Of a stretch of 22,791 nucleotides of DNA, positions 7,862-14,948 are shown piece after piece. The notes beneath the pieces were generated by a model. That model was given only the letters and a program-made list of their open reading frames with translations. It was not told the origin of the DNA and searched no databases. Each line of letters begins with the position of its first letter. Within the stretch, counting starts at the first letter, position 1. Source of the stretch: Thiotrichales bacterium. GTDB lineage: Bacteria > Pseudomonadota > Gammaproteobacteria > Francisellales > CACEW01. Where the stretch lies: the NCBI GenBank assembly GCA_947476405.1, contig CANJQG010000029.1, positions 1 through 22,791 of the forward strand. Direction: 5' to 3'. Position numbers and translations under genes: made by a program.

Positions 7862-8884
7862 ATGGCCTTTAATACTCAGTCTTTTACCTTTGATGATGTT
7901 TTACTTATTCCATCCTATAATCATTATGAATCACGGCGCCTAGTGGATATCAGCATGACAGATAAGCTCGGAAAGCTCTCCCTTAACCTCCCCATTTTTA
8001 CAGCCAATATGGATACCATTACCGAACACGGCATGGTTAATTTTATCGGCGAAAAAGGCGGAATGGGGGTTTTGCACCGCTTTATGTCTATCCCTGATAA
8101 TATCTCTGAATTCAAACGTTGCAAACACAAAACCTTTGTTTCAATTGGTTGTTCAACAGCAGAGCTAGAACGCGTAGAAGCTTTACGCGATGCAGGCGCA
8201 CAATATTTTTGCCTGGATGTCGCGCATGCTCATGCAAAATATGTCGGACACACCATCAAAGAAGTTCGCAACTTGATTCCTGACGCCTGTTTGATGGCAG
8301 GCAATGTCGCAACTTATGCAGGCGCTGATTATCTGGCCTCTTGTGGCGCAGATATTATCAAAGTCGGCATCGGCGGAGGCTCTGTTTGCAGTACGCGAAT
8401 CAAAACCGGCTTTGGCGTCCCCACTCTTTATTCTGTCAAAGAATGCGCGCGCGTGGATCGCTCTATTATTGCGGATGGCGGCATTCGGACTCCAGGCGAT
8501 ATTGTCAAAGCATTAGCATTCGGCGCTGATTTTGTGATGCTCGGCGGCATGTTTGCAGGAACACGCCCCACTCCAGGCAATCCCGTCGAAGCAGACGGGC
8601 GCAAAGTCAAATATTATCGGGGCATGGCCAGCCGCGAAGCCCAAGCTGATTTTCTGGGTGAAATGCCCGAATGGAAAACAGCCGAAGGGGTTGCAACCGC
8701 AGTGCCTTATTCCGAAAATGAAAATGAAATTATTGCCGATATCATCGGCGGATTACGGTCAGGCCTGACCTATGGCGGCGCTGCAACCATCAGTGAATTA
8801 CAGCGAAAACTCAACTTCACCATTATCACTTCTGCCGCTAGAATAGAAAGTATGCCTCATAAAACATTCGAAGGAGCTAAATAA
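7862..8884 (+). CDS. guaC: GMP reductase
   Basis: This 340-residue TIM-barrel enzyme of the IMPDH/GMPR family most likely converts GMP to IMP with NADPH, recycling guanine nucleotides. The catalytic loop GIGGGSVCSTRIKTGFG holds Cys176; the Lys-Thr-Gly after it is typical of GMP reductase rather than IMP dehydrogenase. IADGGIRTPGDIVKALAFGAD is the phosphate-binding strand, followed by VMLGGMFAG and YRGMASREAQ. There are no CBS domains, as expected for GMPR. A CBS-less IMP dehydrogenase is the alternative. It has a near-perfect promoter but no clear ribosome binding site. The next gene begins 2 bases after the stop, so guaC leads a three-gene unit. Confidence 0.9.
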   Translation: MAFNTQSFTFDDVLLIPSYNHYESRRLVDISMTDKLGKLSLNLPIFTANMDTITEHGMVNFIGEKGGMGVLHRFMSIPDNISEFKRCKHKTFVSIGCSTAELERVEALRDAGAQYFCLDVAHAHAKYVGHTIKEVRNLIPDACLMAGNVATYAGADYLASCGADIIKVGIGGGSVCSTRIKTGFGVPTLYSVKECARVDRSIIADGGIRTPGDIVKALAFGADFVMLGGMFAGTRPTPGNPVEADGRKVKYYRGMASREAQADFLGEMPEWKTAEGVATAVPYSENENEIIADIIGGLRSGLTYGGAATISELQRKLNFTIITSAARIESMPHKTFEGAK

Positions 8885-8886
8885 AC

Positions 8887-9405
8887 ATGTTAAAAAAAAT
8901 CAGCCTAGGCCTTATTCTGGCCGCATCCATCTCTGCACTTATGGCAAATAACATCCCCGCCCCAGCGCAAGTTATTCAACTTTCAAGCAATCAACAAAAT
9001 GTGGATATCACGCTGCCCGCTAATGCGACAACGGGCTACCAGTGGTATGTCACGGGATACGATCATAACTTATTAAGCTTGAATAATTACCGGTATAATC
9101 CGCCCACCAATACCAAATTAATGGGTGCACCAGGGCAGGCTGTATTTACTTTTACCATTGACCCCTCTTTTTACAATGCGCCCCAAGTCACCACGGTGAT
9201 GCTGAATTATCAGCGCCCCAATGCACCCACACAGAATGCGACCACAACAATGGTGACTATTTCCTCTATCGCCAGCCAAAATGATTCTTCAGCCTGGCAA
9301 AAATACCCCTCCAGCGACGGCAGCGAAGTGATTATAAAAAATGCAGCCCAAGAAGCGGGAGCCCCTGATTGGATTAGTTTACCCCCCATTCACGCAAACA
9401 GCTAA
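8887..9405 (+). CDS. Secreted chagasin-like (I42) cysteine protease inhibitor
   Basis: The 172-residue product has a signal peptide (cut likely after Ala20, SALMA-NN). It also shows the three loop motifs of the chagasin/I42 family: NATTGYQW (46-53, matching NPTTGYxW), GAPGQ (80-84, the middle Gly-rich loop) and NYQRPN (107-112, matching the RPW loop, with the Trp replaced by Asn). Chagasins block papain-type cysteine proteases by inserting these loops in the active site. About 50 extra residues follow the domain and match nothing I recognise. The gene sits 2 bases after guaC with AAGGAG about 11 bases before the ATG, and is probably co-transcribed with guaC and the next outer-membrane gene. 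The target protease, own or host, is unknown. Confidence 0.8.
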   Translation: MLKKISLGLILAASISALMANNIPAPAQVIQLSSNQQNVDITLPANATTGYQWYVTGYDHNLLSLNNYRYNPPTNTKLMGAPGQAVFTFTIDPSFYNAPQVTTVMLNYQRPNAPTQNATTTMVTISSIASQNDSSAWQKYPSSDGSEVIIKNAAQEAGAPDWISLPPIHANS

Positions 9406-9428
9406 CCCCTTAAGCCAGGAGGCCTGAC

Positions 9429-10106
9429 ATGAAAAAATTCCTAAGCATCCTCGCCCTGATCACCGCACCCATTCTGGTCGCGCACGCCAACCCATCGTAT
9501 GTTCAAAATGGGTTTTATGTGACGGGCGCTTTGGGCTATGGTTATCTTTTCACCCCCAATAACAATCAAAATGCGCCAACGACGCAAGGCTCCTATAGCC
9601 ATGGCGGCTTAGCGGGCAATATCGGAGGGGGTTATCGCTGGGCGATGGATAGCTTTACGTCATTAGGACTAGAAACCGATTATCTCTACAACGGGAAAGC
9701 AACCTATCACAACAATTCGACCTCTTACGGAAACGCAAGTTATAACGGGACCTCAACCGTGAGCGCCCAAGGATTAGGACTTTTAGCTGTTTTTTTCACG
9801 CAATGGGAAAATGGAATCAATATTTTTGGCAAAGCCGGGATGGCCTACATTGTGCAGGACCAAAACTATTCCAGCCCTGCTGTTGTTTCTGGAGCGCTGG
9901 TCTCTGGATCTCAAAGCGAGCATGGCTTTCAATTTATCGGCGTAGCAGGGATGGGCTATTTAATCACCTCAAACATCAATCTCTTTATGGAAGGCACTTA
10001 TATTTCAGGACATTCAGGTGGAAGCTGGACGACGACAGACAATAAAGTCAATAACAATATTGTCCAAAACGCCCAGCTAAGCGCAGGCTTGAGCTACTAC
10101 TTCTAA
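9429..10106 (+). CDS. Outer-membrane beta-barrel protein
   Basis: The 225-residue protein begins with a signal peptide (MKKFLSILALITAPILVAHA, cut before NPSY). It continues with alternating hydrophobic/polar strands rich in Gly, Tyr and Asn, for example FYVTGALGYGYLF, GLETDYLY, INIFGKAGMAYIV and INLFMEGTYIS. It ends in SAGLSYYF, the terminal aromatic residue recognised by the BAM machinery. Length and layout fit an eight-strand opacity/OmpA-like barrel. A strong AGGAGG at 9417-9422 stands 6 bases before the ATG. It is the last gene after guaC and the I42 inhibitor, 23 bases downstream. Its TAA overlaps the stop of the small membrane-protein gene on the other strand. Confidence 0.85.
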   Translation: MKKFLSILALITAPILVAHANPSYVQNGFYVTGALGYGYLFTPNNNQNAPTTQGSYSHGGLAGNIGGGYRWAMDSFTSLGLETDYLYNGKATYHNNSTSYGNASYNGTSTVSAQGLGLLAVFFTQWENGINIFGKAGMAYIVQDQNYSSPAVVSGALVSGSQSEHGFQFIGVAGMGYLITSNINLFMEGTYISGHSGGSWTTTDNKVNNNIVQNAQLSAGLSYYF

Positions 10107-10252
10107 ATGCTTTGAACAGCGACTTGAGGCAAATTAGGAAATCCCATACTCACAGGAAATGGAACTGACCGAGCCAAATTTGCAATCAAAAGGCAAGCAC
10201 CTACAACAGGAATAAAAAAGATCACCGCAGCGGATAAGTATACGTCTTTCAT
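10103..10252 (-). CDS. 49-residue membrane peptide, unrecognised
   Basis: This short gene reads leftward from ATG at 10252 to TAG at 10103-10105. The peptide starts MKDVYLSAAVIFFIPVVGAC and has one transmembrane helix (about residues 5-23), then a Pro-rich tail (SVPFPVSMGFPNLPQVAVQSI). A strong AAGGAG sits about 8 bases before the ATG, and a good promoter with a palindromic operator-like site lies upstream, so the small size is not a reason to dismiss it. The stop codon overlaps the end of the outer-membrane gene by 4 bases. No family is recognised; single-helix peptides of this size often attach to larger membrane complexes, but that is only analogy. Confidence 0.65.
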   Translation of the reverse strand: MKDVYLSAAVIFFIPVVGACLLIANLARSVPFPVSMGFPNLPQVAVQSI

Positions 10253-10296
10253 GGTAAAGCTCCTTGAGTTATTGTTATTTTTAATGGAACTTTACC

Positions 10297-10312
10297 AGAA
10301 TAAGCTTATTCT
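10297..10312. repeat. 16-bp perfect palindrome over the -10 box
   Basis: AGAATAAGCTTATTCT is its own reverse complement. It covers the -10 hexamer of the minus-strand promoter for the 49-aa gene. A related half-site, GAATAAGC, occurs again at about 10341-10348. Placement suggests a repressor operator; this is inference. Confidence 0.6.
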
Positions 10313-10325
10313 ATTTTTAAGTCAA
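10297..10325 (-). promoter_or_regulatory. Sigma-70 promoter of the 49-aa membrane peptide
   Basis: On the minus strand TTGACT (plus 10320-10325) and TATTCT (plus 10297-10302) are 17 bases apart, giving a start near 10290 and a leader of about 38 nt. In addition, TGGTAAAG and CTTTACCA arms (plus 10252-10259 and 10290-10297) flank the leader; the upstream arm lies largely ahead of the expected RNA start. Confidence 0.6.
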
Positions 10326-10365
10326 CCATTAAGATATTCGAATAAGCAATGACTTGTAAAAAACC

Positions 10366-11118
10366 CTACCCCTCTTGCTCCAACAATTTAATATAGCGAA
10401 AAAAAGTATAATCAAAATGACCCACCGCAATAACCAGCCCCGCTTTTCCATCCAAAAATCCAGCCTTTAGAATATAAAACTGAAAAAATTTCCAGAATGC
10501 ATGCGATATGGCTTTTGTGAGACTCGGCTTGACGCCTTTTTGAATTAAACGCTCTACGCCCAGAGTTGAATAGCGATTCATTTTACGCATCATTTCCTCA
10601 ACATTACGGTAAGGAATTTGCCAGATTGGGCACTTTAAATAACCCAATGGCCGATCACTGTGGCTGATAAAGCCCTCATGAACCGCATCAGGCTTATATT
10701 CCATTTTGCCCTTGCGAAACAATTGCGGCTGACGATAATCAGGATAGGGCCAAACATGCTTAATCCAGCGCCCCATAAAAATATTTTTACGCGGCATAAA
10801 ATAGACATCCAAAGGATCACGGGAGTGAATCGTAGCTAGAATTTCCGCCTGCGCATCCGCTGTGCAACGTTCATCTGAGTCCAGGCTAAAAATCCATTCA
10901 TGTGAACAGGCTTTTAGAGCTTGATTCCGTAAATCACCAAACCCCGTGAATGGAACCTGCACGACTTTAGCACCCAAATCGCTGGCAATTTTTGCAGTAT
11001 CATCTGTACTAAAAGAATCCGCTACAATAATTTCATCCGCAAACGCAACGCTACGAATGGCTTCCGCCACTTTTGAAGCTTCATTATAGGCAATAATATA
11101 CACTGACAATTTGGACAT
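10366..11118 (-). CDS. Family 2 glycosyltransferase, WaaE/KdtX-like
   Basis: This 250-residue GT-A fold enzyme opens with SKLSVYIIAYNEASKV and the nucleotide-sugar region EIIVADSFSTDDT. It carries the metal-binding DxD-type motif in FSLDSDERC at about 80. The later part (MPRKNIFMGRWIKHVWPYPDYRQPQLFRK) is typical of the WaaE/KdtX group, which adds a sugar to lipopolysaccharide inner core, probably at the inner face of the cytoplasmic membrane. The exact sugar is not deducible. A TTG at 11130 is in frame, but ATG at 11118 has GGGAG just upstream and shares one base with the relA TAA, so it is chosen; translation is probably coupled to relA. It is the last gene of its operon; no clear terminator hairpin was seen after it. 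Confidence 0.88.
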   Translation of the reverse strand: MSKLSVYIIAYNEASKVAEAIRSVAFADEIIVADSFSTDDTAKIASDLGAKVVQVPFTGFGDLRNQALKACSHEWIFSLDSDERCTADAQAEILATIHSRDPLDVYFMPRKNIFMGRWIKHVWPYPDYRQPQLFRKGKMEYKPDAVHEGFISHSDRPLGYLKCPIWQIPYRNVEEMMRKMNRYSTLGVERLIQKGVKPSLTKAISHAFWKFFQFYILKAGFLDGKAGLVIAVGHFDYTFFRYIKLLEQEG

Positions 11119-12815
11119 TATGTCTCCCAATCCACTTTAAATAAACGCTCGGGGCGCTTTAGCTGAAAATAAGCAACATTAGAGCAGCTTTCCCGATGAA
11201 TCACAATCCCACGCAAACGCGTAATCGAGCCGATGACCAGATCCCCAGGTTCAGGATGACAGCATTTTGCTAATTGATAGGCCAAATTCGAGACGCCCTG
11301 AATTTGTATCCGAGACGCCCCCTCTAAAAATGTCTGCGATTTTTTCTGAACGCTTCGCTGATCCAGAACCTGCTCGGACACTCCTCGCTTCGCTCCGAAA
11401 CTCGGGACCTCTCGATTAGCACAGCGCTCGGAAGCAATCCCGTCTTCTTGTGCCTGAGCCCGAAAAAAAGCCCCCAATTTACGCCGTGCTTGTTTCGTCG
11501 CCAAAAACCCCTCACTGGCAATCAACCAATCACGACTGGGACGCGCCGTTTTGTGAAGCACAACCTCCACCTGATCACCCATTTGCAAAGGATAAGTGAG
11601 CGGCACAATCTGCCCATTCACGCTTGCCCCCTTGCAACGCAACCCTAAATCGGTGTGCACCATAAATGCAAAATCAATGGGCGTTGCCCCTTTCTGCAAC
11701 ATCATGACTTCATGATCACGTGTAAACACAAATACATCCCGATCTACCTCTTCAGGCATCACATCCAATAACAATTTCAGCCAATTAATGCGTTGCGACA
11801 AGGCTTCGCTGCCGCCCCCTTCTTTATAACGCCAATGGGCCGCAATACCACTTTCCGCCGCCTCATGCATTGCAAAAGTACGGATCTGCACCTCAATTGC
11901 AAGGCCATCCTCCCCGAGCAAAACCGTATGCAAAGATTGATATCCATTGCGTTTTGGATGACTGATATAGTCGGTATATTGCGCGACCAAAGGTTCCCAT
12001 TCCGCATGTAGCAGGGCCATCACCTCATAACAGGTCGCAACATCTGGAACCAAAATCCGTACGGCGCGCAAATCATAGAGATCCGAAAAAGCGAGCTGTT
12101 TTTTCTGCATTTTTCGCCAAATACTATAAATATGTTTTACCCGGCCAGAGACTTGCGCTAAAATCTGCGCTCCCTCTAACATGCGCTGTAAATTTTCAAT
12201 AAAATTGTGAATGAAGATCTCGCGCTCCAGGCGCTTTGACTTTAAAACTTGGGTGATCTCGAGATAGGCTTCTTTTTCTAAAATCGCAAAGGCCCGATCT
12301 TCTAATTCCCATTTTAATGCACCGACTCCCAAGCGATTGGCTAGGGGCGCATAGAGCTCCATGATTTCATGTGCCAATAAAACCTGGTCTTCCTGAGGTA
12401 AAGATTTCACCTCTCGAATGGCACAGGTCCGCTCCGCTAATTTGACCAACACCACGCGAATATCCCGCACCATAAACAACATCATTTGGCGCAACTGCTC
12501 AATGCGTGCTGTTTTTTTTTGTGAAGAAAGCATTGAACCCATATGATCCAAGCCACGCAGACTTTTTAAAATTGGAATTTCATCTATTTTATCCCGCTGA
12601 GAATAAAGCAAAGCGGCCAAAATCGCATCCAGATCCGCATGCAAATCAACCAAAATACTGGCAATGCGCAGACCACGCTCATCCGCCATACCAAACCATT
12701 TACTCAAGGCTTGTAATTTTTCATGCGGATAGCGCAAAGAAAGGCGATTAAACCAAGCAGTACGATCAATCTGGCCGCCTGCAAGACGCTCCATGGCATG
12801 AACAGTCGATACCAT
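11118..12815 (-). CDS. relA: RelA-type (p)ppGpp synthetase lacking the C-terminal ACT domain
   Basis: RelA makes (p)ppGpp from ATP and GTP/GDP on starved ribosomes. Domains in order: a degenerate HD domain (about 1-170; LLYSQRD where the hydrolase has His-Asp), as in hydrolase-dead RelA. The synthetase domain (about 220-335) has YDLRAVRI, NGYQSLHT and IEVQIRT. TGS (about 359-422) starts DVFVFTRD. A short atypical linker (about 455-495) is followed by the zinc-finger/CC region (Cys518, Cys519, His520, Cys544). At 565 residues it is well below the usual 700-750. It ends at FKVDWET, where the ACT/RRM domain normally begins, and the helical region is also shortened. The ExDD position reads QYTD (279-282). 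It lies 3 bases after rlmD and overlaps the glycosyltransferase start. Ribosome-dependent synthesis is assumed, not shown. Confidence 0.92.
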   Translation of the reverse strand: MVSTVHAMERLAGGQIDRTAWFNRLSLRYPHEKLQALSKWFGMADERGLRIASILVDLHADLDAILAALLYSQRDKIDEIPILKSLRGLDHMGSMLSSQKKTARIEQLRQMMLFMVRDIRVVLVKLAERTCAIREVKSLPQEDQVLLAHEIMELYAPLANRLGVGALKWELEDRAFAILEKEAYLEITQVLKSKRLEREIFIHNFIENLQRMLEGAQILAQVSGRVKHIYSIWRKMQKKQLAFSDLYDLRAVRILVPDVATCYEVMALLHAEWEPLVAQYTDYISHPKRNGYQSLHTVLLGEDGLAIEVQIRTFAMHEAAESGIAAHWRYKEGGGSEALSQRINWLKLLLDVMPEEVDRDVFVFTRDHEVMMLQKGATPIDFAFMVHTDLGLRCKGASVNGQIVPLTYPLQMGDQVEVVLHKTARPSRDWLIASEGFLATKQARRKLGAFFRAQAQEDGIASERCANREVPSFGAKRGVSEQVLDQRSVQKKSQTFLEGASRIQIQGVSNLAYQLAKCCHPEPGDLVIGSITRLRGIVIHRESCSNVAYFQLKRPERLFKVDWET

Positions 12816-12818
12816 GAT

Positions 12819-14120
12819 TTAAACTCGCGTCAGCAGCGCCATGGTCTCAAGATGCGCAGTATGCGGAAACATATCCATCACGCCTATTTTTTCCAGTTTA
12901 TATTTTTTCTCTTGCACCAAAATCGCAAGATCACGCACCAAAGTCACAGGGTCACAGGATACATAGACAATGCGTTTCGGGTTCCAATATTCAATATTTC
13001 GGACAACAGCCTCTGCGCCCGCACGCGGCGGATCTAAAAACAACTGATCTATTTCACCATAAAAAGGCGCCGTTTTTTCAAGCTCAAATAAATTGCTGAC
13101 AAAAAACTCAATATTCTGAATGCCTTGATTTTTAGCGTTTGCACGCGCACGATCCAGCATCCCAGTATCGCCCTCAACCGCGATGACTTTTCCGGCATAT
13201 TGGGCAATCGGCAAACTAAAATTCCCCAGACCACAAAACAAATCCAGAATCGTATCTGTTGCTTGTGGATCCAATAAATCTAAGGCTTGGCGAACCATTT
13301 TCGCATTCAAGCTAAAATTGACCTGCGTAAAATCACCTGGCTGAAAAGGAATTTGAATCGCGGTTTTACCCATCACAGTATAAGACAATTGGATTTTCTC
13401 AGCAGGATACACTTGATGAATCGTGTCTAATCCCTTGGGTTGTAAAAAAACAATCCAACCCCATTGGGTGTAGAGCGGCTCCAGCTTTTGCAAATCTTCG
13501 TCTGTAAAAGGGGCAAGATGTCGAATAATCAAAGCCGTTTGCGTATCATCAACCGCCACTTCAATCTGTGCGATTTGATCTTTGATGGAAAGGGTCGCCA
13601 GCAGGTCAGCCAGTGTATCTAAATGTGTTCCAATGGAAGGATGAAGGACCTCACAACGCGTCATATCCGTTAAAAAATTACTTTCTGCTTCTCGAAACCC
13701 AATCAATACGCGCTCTTTTTTGCGAACAAATCGGACGCCTAAACGTGCTTTATGCCGATATCCCCAGACTTTTTCCTGCAAAGGAGGCAACCACTCCTGT
13801 GGTTCTAGCTTGACTTGAGAGAGCTTTTCTTTCAGCCAATCTTGTTTCGCTAAAATTTGCGCTGAAACCTCCAAATGTTGCAGACTACAAGCCCCGCAGC
13901 GCCCAAAGGCCGCACACTTTGGCGTTACGCGATCGACTGAAGGATGATGAATTTCAACCGCCAGGGCTTCATCATAATGCCGCTGTTTACGTTTAAGCTC
14001 TAAAACCACGTCTTCGCCAGGCAGTCCATTGCGCACAAAAATGAGTTTGCCATCTGGATGATGGGCAATGCCACGACCATCATGACTTAGTTTTTCAACG
14101 TTTAACACATTCACATCCAT
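12819..14120 (-). CDS. rlmD: 23S rRNA (uracil-1939-C5)-methyltransferase
   Basis: RlmD methylates U1939 of 23S rRNA using S-adenosylmethionine. The 433-residue protein has an N-terminal TRAM RNA-binding domain (VLNVEKLSHDGRGIAHHPDGK). Four cysteines bind the [4Fe-4S] cluster (Cys69, Cys75, Cys78, Cys156). SAM binding is by ILDLFCGLGNFSLPIA, with LDPPRAG and the nucleophile Cys389 in VYVSCDPVTLVRD. Length and the Cys389 position agree with the E. coli enzyme. The start overlaps the end of the upstream membrane-protein gene by 26 bases, and relA follows 3 bases after the stop. The rlmD-relA order is conserved in many gammaproteobacteria, including E. coli. Confidence 0.96.
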   Translation of the reverse strand: MDVNVLNVEKLSHDGRGIAHHPDGKLIFVRNGLPGEDVVLELKRKQRHYDEALAVEIHHPSVDRVTPKCAAFGRCGACSLQHLEVSAQILAKQDWLKEKLSQVKLEPQEWLPPLQEKVWGYRHKARLGVRFVRKKERVLIGFREAESNFLTDMTRCEVLHPSIGTHLDTLADLLATLSIKDQIAQIEVAVDDTQTALIIRHLAPFTDEDLQKLEPLYTQWGWIVFLQPKGLDTIHQVYPAEKIQLSYTVMGKTAIQIPFQPGDFTQVNFSLNAKMVRQALDLLDPQATDTILDLFCGLGNFSLPIAQYAGKVIAVEGDTGMLDRARANAKNQGIQNIEFFVSNLFELEKTAPFYGEIDQLFLDPPRAGAEAVVRNIEYWNPKRIVYVSCDPVTLVRDLAILVQEKKYKLEKIGVMDMFPHTAHLETMALLTRV

Positions 14121-14478
14121 TGATTTTTAACAAAGCCCAAACCAGCAATAAATTCAAGATTGACGTGATCGCCCAAATGAACCACATCGAGAAAAAGGAA
14201 ACCAATCCCCCCAAAAGAATGGCAGTGACTACCGCCCCTAATAAAGCCCATTTGCGATGATTTTTGTGCAACCATAACAGCAAAAAGCCTTGAAGCCAAC
14301 CCAAAATAATGCCTCCAATTCCCATCACCGGGCCAAATGAAGCCAGATCATACAACGCCACACTCATCGGCGCAGGCGCAAATTGCAAATTGATCATCAA
14401 GCCACCCAGGAAAGACAACAGCGCCAAAATTCCAAAAATCACACCAAACCCACCGACATACCTTAATTTCCGCCCCAT
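14095..14478 (-). CDS. Four-helix membrane protein, unrecognised
   Basis: The 127-residue protein is highly hydrophobic, with about four membrane spans (around GGFGVIFGILALLSFLGGLM, FGPVMGIGGIILGWLQGFLL, WALLGAVVTAILLGGLVSFF and FIWAITSILNLLLVWALL). It has a short basic loop (HKNHRKW) in the middle and a polar C-terminus (KINGCECVKR). An in-frame ATG at 14505 would add nine residues, but AAGGAG about 8 bases before the ATG at 14478 decides the start. It is the first gene of the rlmD-relA-glycosyltransferase operon and overlaps rlmD by 26 bases, so the two are likely translated in coupled fashion. No family or function is assigned. Confidence 0.7.
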   Translation of the reverse strand: MGRKLRYVGGFGVIFGILALLSFLGGLMINLQFAPAPMSVALYDLASFGPVMGIGGIILGWLQGFLLLWLHKNHRKWALLGAVVTAILLGGLVSFFSMWFIWAITSILNLLLVWALLKINGCECVKR

Positions 14479-14519
14479 TTGATTTACTCCTTCATTTTGA
14501 TGCATTTCGATCTATGCTC

Positions 14520-14547
14520 ATCATACCTGAAGTTGGGGACTGAAAAA
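14520..14547 (-). promoter_or_regulatory. Candidate promoter of the membrane protein - rlmD - relA operon
   Basis: On the minus strand TATGAT (plus 14520-14525) is a fair -10 with a weak TTTTTC -35 at a 16-base spacer. Start would be near 14513, giving a leader of about 35 nt. Weak call. Confidence 0.3.
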
Positions 14548-14889
14548 AGAATTTCACACGTCAAGCAGTGAAAGTAGAAAATCTAACTGGGTCAAGGGTT
14601 ATAGAGAAAGCCCTCTTTTTTTAGACTCTGTCATTTCTACACCAGCCCCCCCTGGAATACTGGTACTGGCTGTGGCAATCGCTACAAGCTGCTTATTAGG
14701 CGTTGTCAGGAAATAAATATACTGTTTGCACTGATACATTGAGTGTTTGAGATAATGAAGAAGAGCCTTTTGACTGGTTCCCCGTTCGCGAGGATGACAC
14801 GAAAATGGATTAATTATTTCTTGACACTGCCTTAGGTGGTTATGCGCCCTCACTAAAGCGTGATTCGCATTAGAATATCTTAAAGCATC
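14548..14889. other. Gene-free stretch with degenerate repeat-like sequence
   Basis: No credible gene is seen in these roughly 340 bases. A minus-strand reading of 128 codons covers it but runs antisense through the hepT promoter and start. On the minus strand 14778-14803 reads TCATCCTCGCGAACGGGGA, which recalls the widely scattered bacterial GTCAT-CC-CGCG-type palindromic repeats. At 14639-14672 there are several CTGG copies, a CCAG-CCCCCC-CTGG hairpin and a TACTGG tandem. This looks like old repeat or gene debris beside the toxin-antitoxin locus. Confidence 0.4.
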
Positions 14890-14919
14890 TTGAGGCCGGG
14901 ACGCTCTAAGTGCTATAAT
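14890..14919 (+). promoter_or_regulatory. Extended -10 promoter of hepT-mntA
   Basis: TATAAT at 14914-14919 is preceded by TGC, forming an extended -10. TTGAGG at 14890-14895 is a partial -35 with an 18-base spacer. The start would be near 14926, about 23 bases ahead of the hepT ATG. Confidence 0.65.
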
Positions 14920-14948
14920 GGCACAAAGAAACCACAAGGACCGGCGTG

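Noticed and set aside
10252..10297. Leader hairpin closing the start codon of the 49-aa gene (TGGTAAAG / CTTTACCA)
   Set aside because: With the predicted start near 10290 the upstream arm would not be in the RNA, so a translational switch is not supported unless transcription begins further upstream.
11324..11521. Alternative minus-strand frame inside relA (contains VSERSEECPSRF)
   Set aside because: It lies wholly within relA, whose frame carries the TGS and zinc-finger regions. The Ser/Glu/Arg pattern comes from the palindromic DNA.
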